Shown in pieces: positions 8,246 through 14,231 of a stretch of 16,830 bases of DNA; position 1 is the stretch's first letter; the number at the start of each line of letters is the position of its first letter. This DNA comes from JBOGZD01 sp050697155 (GTDB lineage Bacteria > Actinomycetota > Thermoleophilia > Solirubrobacterales > 70-9). The translations under genes were made by a program, and so were the position numbers. Below the pieces are notes generated by a model. That model was given only the letters and a program-made list of their open reading frames with translations, was not told where the DNA came from and made no database searches. The stretch covers positions 1-16,830 of the forward strand of contig JBOGZD010000065.1 of NCBI GenBank assembly GCA_050697155.1. Reading direction: 5' to 3'.

Positions 8246-8571
8246 CCTGGCCTGCGGGCGGAGATGTTGAGGCGGACGTAACGGAGTGCCAGCGGCCTCG
8301 CCATCGAGCCGAGCACGGCGTCGACGAACTCGCCGTGAAGCTCGGGGGACTCCCGCGCCTTCTCGATCATCGAGGGCGAGGCGTCAACCCCTATCACCCT
8401 CCCCTCGGGCAGGCGCTCGAGCAGCAGCCTGGTCACCCGGCCCGAGCCGCAGCCGGCGTCGAGGACCGTCTCGTCGCCTCGGATGCTGAGGCGGTCGAGC
8501 ACCTGACGGCCCCACTCCTCCTGCGGGTCGGCGACCCGATCGTACGTTTTGGCGTCCCAGTCGACGCTCAC
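8242..8571 (-). pseudogene. internally deleted class I SAM methyltransferase between leuD and leuB
   Basis: The 109-residue frame begins like a complete trans-aconitate-methyltransferase-type protein: WDAKTYDRVADPQEEWG, then motif I LDAGCGSGR (37-45) and the acidic motif II Asp in GVDASPSMIEKARE (61-74). From residue 75 it jumps to what looks like the family's C-terminal end, SPELHGEFVDAVL to YVRLNISARRP. As I recall the family, full-length members have about 250-265 residues, so roughly 150 residues covering the rest of the Rossmann fold and the substrate site appear to be missing. The junction lies near 8349. The frame is preserved and both ends keep GTGA overlaps, with leuD upstream and leuB downstream. 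Methylation activity is unlikely. A coupling role or an assembly error are the alternatives to simple decay. Confidence 0.75.
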
Positions 8572-9131
8572 AGCGCCGTGGTCACGGGGCCGCGGTCGGC
8601 CCCCCCGCCGGCCTCGAAGGCGGTGATCGCGTCCTCGCGCTGGAGCGTGATCCCGATCTCGTCGAGGCCGTGGAGCAACCGGTGCCTGGTCTCTTCGTCG
8701 ACCTCGAAGCGGACCACCCCGCCCGAGTAGTCGACGGTCTGGTCGTCGAGGTCGATCCGCGCCGCCCCGGCGTCCGCGATCGCGCGGCAGTGCTCCTCGG
8801 AGAGGATCACGGGCAGGAGCCCGATCTTGGTGCAGTTGACGTAGAAGATGTCGGCGAAGGACGGGGCGATGATCGCGTCGAAGCCGAAGTCCTGAAGCGC
8901 CCAGGGGGCGTGCTCGCGCGAGGAGCCGCAGCCGAAGTTCCGGCCCGTGAGGAGGATCGGGTTCGGCTGGAGCTCGATCTCGCCGTCGCGGATCCAGTCG
9001 TAGAAGAGGAACTCGCCGAAGCCGGTGCGCTCGACCCGCTTGAGGAACTGCTTCGGGATGATCTGATCGGTGTCGACATCGGCGCGGTCGAGCACCGAGA
9101 CACCGCCCTCGATCACCTCGACGGGGTCCAT
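8568..9131 (-). CDS. leuD: 3-isopropylmalate dehydratase, small subunit
   Basis: LeuD is the swivel subunit of isopropylmalate isomerase. With LeuC it converts 2-isopropylmalate to 3-isopropylmalate, and probably citramalate to methylmalate through citraconate. The protein has 187 residues. Visible are DRADVDTDQIIPKQFLKR (15-32), the signature GRNFGCGSSREHAPWAL (63-79) and DIFYVNCTKIGLLPV (94-108). I chose the ATG at 9129-9131, which shares one base with the leuC stop (TGATG). An ATG three codons upstream is an alternative, and the much longer open frame to 9752 is a shadow within leuC. Its TGA overlaps the GTG of the methyltransferase remnant. Confidence 0.95.
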   Translation of the reverse strand: MDPVEVIEGGVSVLDRADVDTDQIIPKQFLKRVERTGFGEFLFYDWIRDGEIELQPNPILLTGRNFGCGSSREHAPWALQDFGFDAIIAPSFADIFYVNCTKIGLLPVILSEEHCRAIADAGAARIDLDDQTVDYSGGVVRFEVDEETRHRLLHGLDEIGITLQREDAITAFEAGGGADRGPVTTAL

Positions 9132-10522
9132 CACGCCCATTCCCTGATGTCGACGAAGCGCCCCTCGATCGCCGCAGCGGCGGCCATCCGCGGGCTCACC
9201 AGGTGGGTCCGCCCGCCCTTTCCCTGGCGGCCCTCGAAGTTGCGGTTCGAGGTCGACGCGCAGCGTTCCCCCGGCGACAGGATGTCGGGGTTCATCCCGA
9301 GGCACATCGAGCACCCGGCGCTGCGCCAGTCGAAGCCGGCCGAGCGAAAGACCTCGTCGAGCCCCTCCTGCTCGGCCTGCGCCTTGACTCGGGCAGAGCC
9401 AGGGACGACCATCGCCCGCACGGTGTCGGCGACGCGCCGTCCCTCGACCATCATCGCGGCCTCGCGCAGGTCGCCGACGCGGGAGTTCGTGCAGGAGCCG
9501 ATGAACACCCGGTCGAGCGGGACATCGCGGATCGGCATGCCCGGCTCGAGCCCCATGTAGGCGAGGGCGCGCTCCGCGGTCTCGCGGTCGGCGGGCCCCT
9601 CGCCCCAGCCGGCGGGATCCGGGACCACGTCGGTGACCTCGACCACCTGGCCCGGGGTCGTGCCCCAGGTGACCATCGGTGAGAGCGATGCCGCGTCGAC
9701 CTCCACCTCGCCGTCGAACGCCGCGCCCTCGTCGGTCGGCAGCGAGCGCCATGTGGCGAGGGCGGCATCGAAGTCCTCGGGGGCGCCCGGCCGCCCGTCG
9801 ATCCAGTCGAAGGTCGTCTCATCGGGCGCGATCATGCCCGCCCTGCCCCCGCCCTCGATCGTCATGTTGCAGATCGTCATCCGGTTCTCCATCGACAGGC
9901 CCGCGACGGTCTCGCCCGCGTACTCGACCGCGTGCCCGACCATGCCCCCGGTGCCGAGGCGCCCGATCGTCGCCAGGATCATGTCCTTGGCGCTGACGCC
10001 GGGGCGGAGCTCGCCCGAGTAGGTGATTCGCATCGTCTTCGGGCGCTTCTGGGTCAGGCACTGGGTAGCGAGCACGTGCTCGACCTCCGAGGTGCCGATC
10101 CCGAACGCGAGCGAGCCGAAGGCCCCGTGGGTCGAGGTGTGGCTGTCGCCGCAGACGATCGTCAGCCCGGGCTGGGTGAGCCCGAGCTCGGGGCCGATGA
10201 CGTGCACGATGCCCTGGCGGTCGGAGCCGAGCGAGTAGACCGGGATCCCGAACTCGGCGCAGTTTCGCTCCAGCGCCTCGACCTGCTTGCGCGAGAGCTC
10301 GTCGGCGATCATCCGGGCGGCGGGGGTGCCGTCGGTGGGCACGTTGTGGTCCGCGGTGGCGACCGTCTTGTCCGGACGGCGGACGGCGCGGCTGGCCAAA
10401 CGCAAGCCGTCGAACGCCTGCGGCGAGGTGACCTCGTGCGCGAGGTGGAGGTCGACGTAGATCAGGCCGTCGGCGACCTCGTGCGCGTCCCAGATCCTGT
10501 CGAACATCGTCTTCGCGGCCAT
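9131..10522 (-). CDS. leuC: 3-isopropylmalate dehydratase, large subunit
   Basis: LeuC is the [4Fe-4S] aconitase-like subunit of isopropylmalate isomerase. The protein has 463 residues, close to the 466 of E. coli LeuC. The three cluster ligands are Cys344 in FIGSCTNSR, and Cys404 and Cys407 in GCSMCLGMNPD. Other family blocks are TADHNVPT (56-63), CGDSHTSTHGAFGSLAFGIGTSEVEHVLATQ (124-154), EGGGRAGMIAPDETTF (223-238) and the C-terminal RNFEGRQGKGGRTHLVSP (427-444). The ATG is preceded by GAGGAGGGG, about 8 nt away. This ribosome site lies inside the last codons of the upstream XRE-cupin gene, whose stop is only 4 nt before the ATG, so the two are one operon. No separate leuC promoter is visible. 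Confidence 0.97.
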   Translation of the reverse strand: MAAKTMFDRIWDAHEVADGLIYVDLHLAHEVTSPQAFDGLRLASRAVRRPDKTVATADHNVPTDGTPAARMIADELSRKQVEALERNCAEFGIPVYSLGSDRQGIVHVIGPELGLTQPGLTIVCGDSHTSTHGAFGSLAFGIGTSEVEHVLATQCLTQKRPKTMRITYSGELRPGVSAKDMILATIGRLGTGGMVGHAVEYAGETVAGLSMENRMTICNMTIEGGGRAGMIAPDETTFDWIDGRPGAPEDFDAALATWRSLPTDEGAAFDGEVEVDAASLSPMVTWGTTPGQVVEVTDVVPDPAGWGEGPADRETAERALAYMGLEPGMPIRDVPLDRVFIGSCTNSRVGDLREAAMMVEGRRVADTVRAMVVPGSARVKAQAEQEGLDEVFRSAGFDWRSAGCSMCLGMNPDILSPGERCASTSNRNFEGRQGKGGRTHLVSPRMAAAAAIEGRFVDIREWA

Positions 10523-10526
10523 CGGA

Positions 10527-11078
10527 TCAGCCCCTCCTCAGCCCCGCGGCGACGACCGCCAGGAACTCGGCGGGCTCGTCATCGGGGTTCTCGAAGTGAT
10601 GCGGGAGATCGGCGTCGAACGTGACGCTGTCCCCCTCTGCGAGGTCGTGGCGCTCGTCGTCGATCAGCAGCGCGACGCTCCCGACGAGCACGACCGCCGT
10701 CTCCCGGGCGCCGGGCTCGTGCAGGGGCGGATCGCCCGGTCGCCCGGTCGCCGATCCCGGCTCGAGCCGGTGCATCGAGACGTCGGCACGCTGGCCGGGC
10801 AGGGGCGGGGTGAGCTCCTCGGTGCGGTGGCCGCGCCGGCTCCGGACGCGCTTGTCGCGCGCCCGGATGACGACCACGTGCGGTTGCTCGTCCAGGCGCA
10901 GCAGCTGCGAGAGGCTGAGCTCCAGGCCCGAGGCGATCCGCTGGGCGACCGCGAGGGTTGGGCTGGTCTCGCCGCGCTCGACCTGGGAGAGCATCGGTGC
11001 GGAAACACCGCTGCGGGCGGCGAGGTCGCGCAGGGAGAGGTCCAGGCCCTCGCGCAGCGCCCTGATCCGCAGGCCCAC
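10527..11078 (-). CDS. XRE-family regulator with C-terminal cupin domain
   Basis: This is a 183-residue transcription factor. A Cro/C1-type helix-turn-helix (about 3-58, RIRALREGLDLSLRDLAARSGVSAPMLSQVERGETSPTL in segments) is followed by a single cupin sensor domain (about 100-178, with HEPGARETAVVLVGSVALLI, LAEGD and LPHHFENP). His120, Glu126, His160 and His161 are possible metal or ligand residues. Family members sense small molecules and repress or activate neighbouring genes. I prefer GTG 11078 because it begins right at the domain (VGLRIRALREG); TTG 11105 is an alternative that coincides with the expected transcript start. The frame back to 11162 would run through the promoter. With leuC only 4 nt downstream, leuCDB regulation is the natural guess. 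The effector is unknown. Confidence 0.9.
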   Translation of the reverse strand: MGLRIRALREGLDLSLRDLAARSGVSAPMLSQVERGETSPTLAVAQRIASGLELSLSQLLRLDEQPHVVVIRARDKRVRSRRGHRTEELTPPLPGQRADVSMHRLEPGSATGRPGDPPLHEPGARETAVVLVGSVALLIDDERHDLAEGDSVTFDADLPHHFENPDDEPAEFLAVVAAGLRRG

Positions 11079-11111
11079 CGCGCCATTGTTGGCCGCCGGC
11101 TCCAAAGCAGT

Positions 11112-11140
11112 TTTGTACGTTATCACGAACGCTTGTGCAA
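11112..11140 (-). promoter_or_regulatory. candidate promoter of the XRE-cupin-leuCDB operon
   Basis: On the minus strand TTGCAC (11135-11140, weak -35) and TACAAA (11112-11117, four of six matches to the -10 consensus) are separated by exactly 17 nt. This AT-richer patch is unusual for the window. Transcription would start near 11105. An overlapping alternative is the extended -10 TGATAACGT. It is the only plausible promoter between the coiled-coil gene and leuC. Confidence 0.45.
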
Positions 11141-11146
11141 AGTCGC

Positions 11147-11160
11147 GGTTCCGCGGAACC
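11147..11160. promoter_or_regulatory. 14-bp perfect palindrome upstream of the XRE-cupin promoter
   Basis: GGTTCCGCGGAACC is a perfect palindrome. It lies 6 bp upstream of the proposed -35 hexamer and 10 bp past the stop of the preceding gene. Its position and symmetry suit a dimeric regulator, possibly the XRE-cupin protein itself. As RNA it could alternatively form only a small hairpin with almost no loop, so a DNA-protein role is more likely than a terminator. Confidence 0.4.
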
Positions 11161-11170
11161 ATCGACCCGC

Positions 11171-11542
11171 TTACGCCGTGCCGGGGGCGGGGCCGAGGCG
11201 ATCGAGCACGGCGAGGACCGCCTGGGTGTTCGCCTTGATCTCGTGCCTCATGTCGTCGAGCCGCTCGACGTTGCGCTGGATCGTGACGCTCATCTCGCCG
11301 AGGGCGTCCACTACCCGGTCCTCGCTGCGAGCGAAGCGGTCGAGAAGGCCGCGATGCTCGCGCATTAGGGCCTCATGGCGCTCGGCAGCCAGCGCGTCGC
11401 GCTCGTCCGCGCGGGCATCACGCTCGTCCATGCGAGCGAAGAGCTCATTCAGCGACGCGTCCTGGCGCTGGAGGGTCGCGTCGATGCCCTCGATGGCGAC
11501 GGTCGCCCGTTCGAGCAACTCACGATGAGGCTCAGCGGCCAC
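11171..11542 (-). CDS. small hypothetical coiled-coil protein
   Basis: I do not recognise this 123-residue protein. It appears entirely helical and highly charged, with no signal peptide, membrane segment or cysteine. From about residue 14 to 115 hydrophobic residues recur in heptad-like spacing. A short internal repeat is visible at 39-52 (DERDARADERDALA). This points to a soluble coiled-coil, perhaps an adaptor or structural protein. The GTG start is supported by GGGAG about 9 nt upstream. It lies between the SDR gene and the XRE-cupin regulator on the same strand, with 90 bp before it and about 92 bp after it, so a link to leucine synthesis is not implied. The codon use and GC-rich third positions resemble the neighbours. 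Confidence 0.75.
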   Translation of the reverse strand: MAAEPHRELLERATVAIEGIDATLQRQDASLNELFARMDERDARADERDALAAERHEALMREHRGLLDRFARSEDRVVDALGEMSVTIQRNVERLDDMRHEIKANTQAVLAVLDRLGPAPGTA

Positions 11543-11607
11543 ACACGGATTCTCCCATGCAGGTGTGCACGAAACCCGCTCAGTCCGTGTCGAATCGGTA
11601 TCGCAAC

Positions 11608-11627
11608 GGGCCGCCCCGACGCGGCCC
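11608..11627 (-). terminator. hairpin behind the SDR gene, terminator-like without T-run
   Basis: A 7-bp perfect stem (GGGCCGC/GCGGCCC) with a 6-nt loop begins 5 nt after the SDR stop on the minus strand. A T-run is missing, as in many high-GC actinobacterial terminators. It would separate SDR transcription from the coiled-coil gene. Confidence 0.45.
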
Positions 11628-11632
11628 GAGGT

Positions 11633-12382
11633 TCAGCGCGCCTGACCGGTCGGGCGGACCATCAGCTCGTTGACCGCGACGTGCTTCGGCTGGCTGACCG
11701 CGTAGACAACCGCGCGGGCGATGTCGTCCGCCTCGAGCACCTCGCCGATCTGCTCGCGCATCTTTTCCGTCGCCTCGACCACCATCGGGTTGGTGTTGTG
11801 GCCCTGGAGCTCGGTGGCGACGAAGCCCGGCTCGACGCAGGTGACGCGGACGCCGACGTGAAGGGCTTCCTGGCGCAGGGCCTCGGAGAACCCGGTGACC
11901 CCCCACTTGGTCATGTTGTAGACGGCGGATCCCATCGCGGCGATCCGGCCGGCGACCGAGGAGACGTTGACGACGTCCCCTCCCCCGCCGTCGCGCATGA
12001 TCGGCAGCGCGGCGTGGGTGCAGTAGAGAAGCCCGAGCAGGTTCACCTCGACCATCCGACGCCATTCCTCGGTCTCGGCGCCCTGGACCAGCCCGAGCAG
12101 CATCACCCCGGCGTTGTTGACCAGGCAGTCGAGCCCCCCGAGCGCTCCGCGCGCACCCTCGACCAACGCCCGCGCCCGCGCCTCGTCGGCGACGTCCGCT
12201 TCGATGGCGACAGCGGTTCCGCCCTCGTCTTCGATCTGCGAGACCAGCTCGTCGAGCCTGTCCTTGCGCCGCGCGCCGAGCGCCACCGCCGCGCCCTCGC
12301 GCGCCATCAGCAGCGCCGTCGCCTCCCCGATCCCCGAAGACGCCCCGGTGATCAGCACCTTGCGCCCATCCAGCACACCCAT
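11633..12382 (-). CDS. short-chain dehydrogenase/reductase (classical SDR)
   Basis: This is an NAD(P)-dependent oxidoreductase of 249 residues, the typical size of classical SDRs. The Rossmann motif is TGASSGIG (12-19) and the structural NNAG is 89-92. The catalytic tetrad is Asn114, Ser142, Tyr155 and Lys159. The basic GARRKDR after the second strand (36-42) favours NADP(H). The closing segment VNELMVRPTGQ resembles 3-hydroxy-acid or serine dehydrogenase-like SDRs (YdfG type), but the substrate cannot be read from sequence. I chose ATG 12382; GTG 12385 and 12391 are in-frame alternatives. A TAGGGT hexamer at 12392-12397 lies 6 nt before GTG 12385, and AGGG in it could also serve as ribosome site. 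It follows leuA by 69 bp in the same direction. Confidence 0.9.
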   Translation of the reverse strand: MGVLDGRKVLITGASSGIGEATALLMAREGAAVALGARRKDRLDELVSQIEDEGGTAVAIEADVADEARARALVEGARGALGGLDCLVNNAGVMLLGLVQGAETEEWRRMVEVNLLGLLYCTHAALPIMRDGGGGDVVNVSSVAGRIAAMGSAVYNMTKWGVTGFSEALRQEALHVGVRVTCVEPGFVATELQGHNTNPMVVEATEKMREQIGEVLEADDIARAVVYAVSQPKHVAVNELMVRPTGQAR

Positions 12383-12451
12383 CACCGGCACACCCTAAGC
12401 GCTCGCGCGGGTGGCACGCGCGCCGGGAGGTCACGGGGCGAGCGAGCAGCG

Positions 12452-14065
12452 CTACGGCCCAGGCCGCGCCGGCTCGACCGCGGCTTCGGCGGCGACCTCC
12501 TCGGCCTCGCGCACCGCGGCGCCCTCGAGCGCGTTCGAGAGCGCCCGGATGTACGCGCGCGCCGACGCCTCGAGGATGTCGGTTGCGACGCCCTGGCCGC
12601 TCGCGAGCCGCCCGTGGGCGCGCAGCATCACCGTGACCTCGCCGAGGGCGTCCTCGCCCTCGGTGACAGCCGAGACGGTGTACTGGCGCAGCTCGGAGTC
12701 GACCCCGGTGGCGGCGCGGATGGCGCCGAAGATCGCGTCCACGGGTCCGTCGCCGGTCGCCTCCCCGACCGCCTCGTCCCCGGAGGGCATCGTCACCGCG
12801 ACCTTGGCCTGCGGCTCGCGGCGGGTCGACGCCTCGACGTCGAACCAGGCCAGCTCGTAACGCGCCGAGCCCTCGCGGACCTGGTCGGAGACGATCGCCT
12901 CGAGGTCGAGCGCGGTTACCTGCTTCTTCTTGTCAGCGATCTCCTTGAACCGCTTGAACGCCTGGTTGAGCGCGTTGCCCTCGACCTTGAAGCCGAGCTG
13001 CTCGAGCGCGTCGCGCAGCGCGTGGCGGCCTGAGTGCTTGCCGAGCACGATCGAGTTCGACTCGAGCCCGACGTCGCGCGCGTCCATGATCTCGTAGGTG
13101 GTGCGCTCCTTCAGCACCCCGTCCTGGTGGATACCGGACTCGTGCGCGAACGCGTTGCGCCCGACCACCGCCTTGTTCGGCTGCACCGCATAGCCGGTGA
13201 AGCGGGAGACCATCCGCGACGTGCGTGCCAGCTCACGGGTGTCGAGCGCCGTGTCGAGTCCGTGCTCGTCGCGGCGCGTGCGAAGCAGCATCACGATCTC
13301 CTCCAGCGAGCAGTTGCCGGCCCGCTCGCCGATCCCGTTCACCGCGCACTCGACCTGGCGGGCGCCGGCGAGCAGGCCGGCGTATGAGTTGGCGACCGCG
13401 AGCCCCAGGTCGTCGTGGCAGTGGACCGAGAGCTCGACCGTGCGCAGCTCGGGCGCGAGCTCGTAGAGGCGGGCGAAGTAGCGCCCGTACTCCTCCGGGG
13501 TCGTGTAGCCAACGGTGTCGGGGATGTTGACCACGGTCGCGCCCTCGGCGACCGCGATCGCGCAGACCTCGGCGGTGAACTCGACCTCCGCCCTGGTCGC
13601 GTCCATGGGCGAGAACTCGACGTTGTCGCAGTAGGACCTCGCCAGCGCCACCGCCGCCTTCGCCTGGCCCTTGACGTCCTCGCGGGTGGTCTGCAGCTGG
13701 TGCTCGATGTGGATGTCCGAGGTCGAGATGAAGGTGTGGATGCGAGGGCGCTCGGAGTCCCTGATCGCATTCCAGGCCGCGTCGATGTCCGCCTTGTGGG
13801 TGCGGGCGAGGCCGCAGACGACCGGGCCCTCGACGCTGCGGGCGATCGCCTCCACCGCCTCGAAGTCTCCGGGCGAGGTGATCGGGAAGCCCGCCTCGAT
13901 CACGTCCACCCCGAGCCGGGCCAGCTGCTGTGCGATCTCGACCTTCTCCTGGGTGTTGAGCGAGATCCCGGGCGACTGCTCGCCGTCGCGAAGCGTGGTG
14001 TCGAAGATGTGGACGCGGTCGGCGTCGGCTACGTGCGGTACCTGGCTGGTGCTCTGGGCGCTCAT
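12452..14065 (-). CDS. leuA: 2-isopropylmalate synthase
   Basis: LeuA condenses 2-ketoisovalerate with acetyl-CoA, the committed step of leucine synthesis, and is usually feedback-inhibited by leucine through its C-terminal domain. The protein has 537 residues. The catalytic barrel shows FDTTLRDGEQSPG (21-33) with metal ligand Asp22, EAGFP (57-61), the metal-binding HCHDD (215-219) and NGIGERAGNCSLEE (243-256). GRNAFAHESGIHQDGVLK (about 312-329) and GKHSGRHALRD follow in the communicating region, and the regulatory domain ends with ATDILEASARAYIRAL. The last 20 or so residues are an Ala/Glu-rich tail. ATG 14065 has a strong AAGGAGG ribosome site 6 nt upstream. A leucine leader peptide precedes it, so expression is probably controlled by leucyl-tRNA supply. 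Confidence 0.96.
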   Translation of the reverse strand: MSAQSTSQVPHVADADRVHIFDTTLRDGEQSPGISLNTQEKVEIAQQLARLGVDVIEAGFPITSPGDFEAVEAIARSVEGPVVCGLARTHKADIDAAWNAIRDSERPRIHTFISTSDIHIEHQLQTTREDVKGQAKAAVALARSYCDNVEFSPMDATRAEVEFTAEVCAIAVAEGATVVNIPDTVGYTTPEEYGRYFARLYELAPELRTVELSVHCHDDLGLAVANSYAGLLAGARQVECAVNGIGERAGNCSLEEIVMLLRTRRDEHGLDTALDTRELARTSRMVSRFTGYAVQPNKAVVGRNAFAHESGIHQDGVLKERTTYEIMDARDVGLESNSIVLGKHSGRHALRDALEQLGFKVEGNALNQAFKRFKEIADKKKQVTALDLEAIVSDQVREGSARYELAWFDVEASTRREPQAKVAVTMPSGDEAVGEATGDGPVDAIFGAIRAATGVDSELRQYTVSAVTEGEDALGEVTVMLRAHGRLASGQGVATDILEASARAYIRALSNALEGAAVREAEEVAAEAAVEPARPGP

Positions 14066-14069
14066 CGCC

Positions 14070-14162
14070 CTCCTCCTTCTACCTGGAACGAACGACTCTT
14101 CTATCTCGCGGCTCTCGCGCCGCCCAGCGCTACTCCCCCCGCAGGGGGAGGAGAAGGAGGAG
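14070..14162 (-). promoter_or_regulatory. leuA leucine attenuator: Leu-codon run complementary to the leuA ribosome site
   Basis: The minus-strand RNA holds two perfectly complementary 11-nt segments. CTCCTCCTTCT (plus coordinates 14152-14162) is Leu codons 10-13 of the leader peptide. AGAAGGAGGAG (14070-14080) is the leuA Shine-Dalgarno. Between them are a 7-bp hairpin (14133-14150) that overlaps the end of the Leu run and the leader stop, and a 5-bp hairpin with GCGGC/GCCGC arms (14108-14123). No T-run is present, so control of translation is more likely than transcription termination. A ribosome stalled on Leu codons would cover the anti-ribosome-site strand and free leuA. Confidence 0.7.
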
Positions 14163-14189
14163 CGCCAGTCTGTCGAGCCGGTGCGTCAT
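14130..14189 (-). CDS. leuA leader peptide, 19 residues, Leu-rich
   Basis: The frame encodes MTHRLDRLALLLLLPLRGE. Eight of 19 residues are Leu, five of them consecutive (CTC CTC CTT CTC CTC, residues 10-14). It ends 64 nt before the leuA ATG. Leu-rich leader peptides in front of leuA are known from Streptomyces and related actinobacteria, and this peptide fits the type. No ribosome site precedes the ATG, but a proposed transcript start only about 6 nt upstream would make it nearly leaderless. The peptide itself is expected to have no function besides sensing leucyl-tRNA through translation speed. The frame is also open further upstream, but that part runs through the membrane-protein gene. 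Confidence 0.85.
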   Translation of the reverse strand: MTHRLDRLALLLLLPLRGE

Positions 14190-14201
14190 TCGCTGTGGCG
14201 C

Positions 14202-14231
14202 AGCGTAGCGCACGACACCCGCCACGCTCAA
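14202..14231 (-). promoter_or_regulatory. candidate leuA promoter
   Basis: On the minus strand TTGAGC (14226-14231, four of six matches to TTGACA) and TACGCT (14202-14207, TAnnnT type) are 18 nt apart. The expected start near 14195 lies about 6 nt before the leader ATG. The -35 box overlaps the stop codon of the upstream membrane protein. Confidence 0.5.

Noticed and set aside
11079..11162. Longer XRE-cupin start at 11162
   Set aside because: These codons contain the palindrome and the promoter hexamers and lie before the helix-turn-helix domain.
11571..12434. Alternative frame over the SDR gene (284 codons on the same strand)
   Set aside because: It is an Arg/Gly-rich shadow; the SDR frame has the full nucleotide-binding and catalytic motifs.
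14133..14150. Rho-independent terminator in the leuA leader
   Set aside because: The hairpin is strong but no T-run follows it, so I interpret it as part of a translational attenuator.
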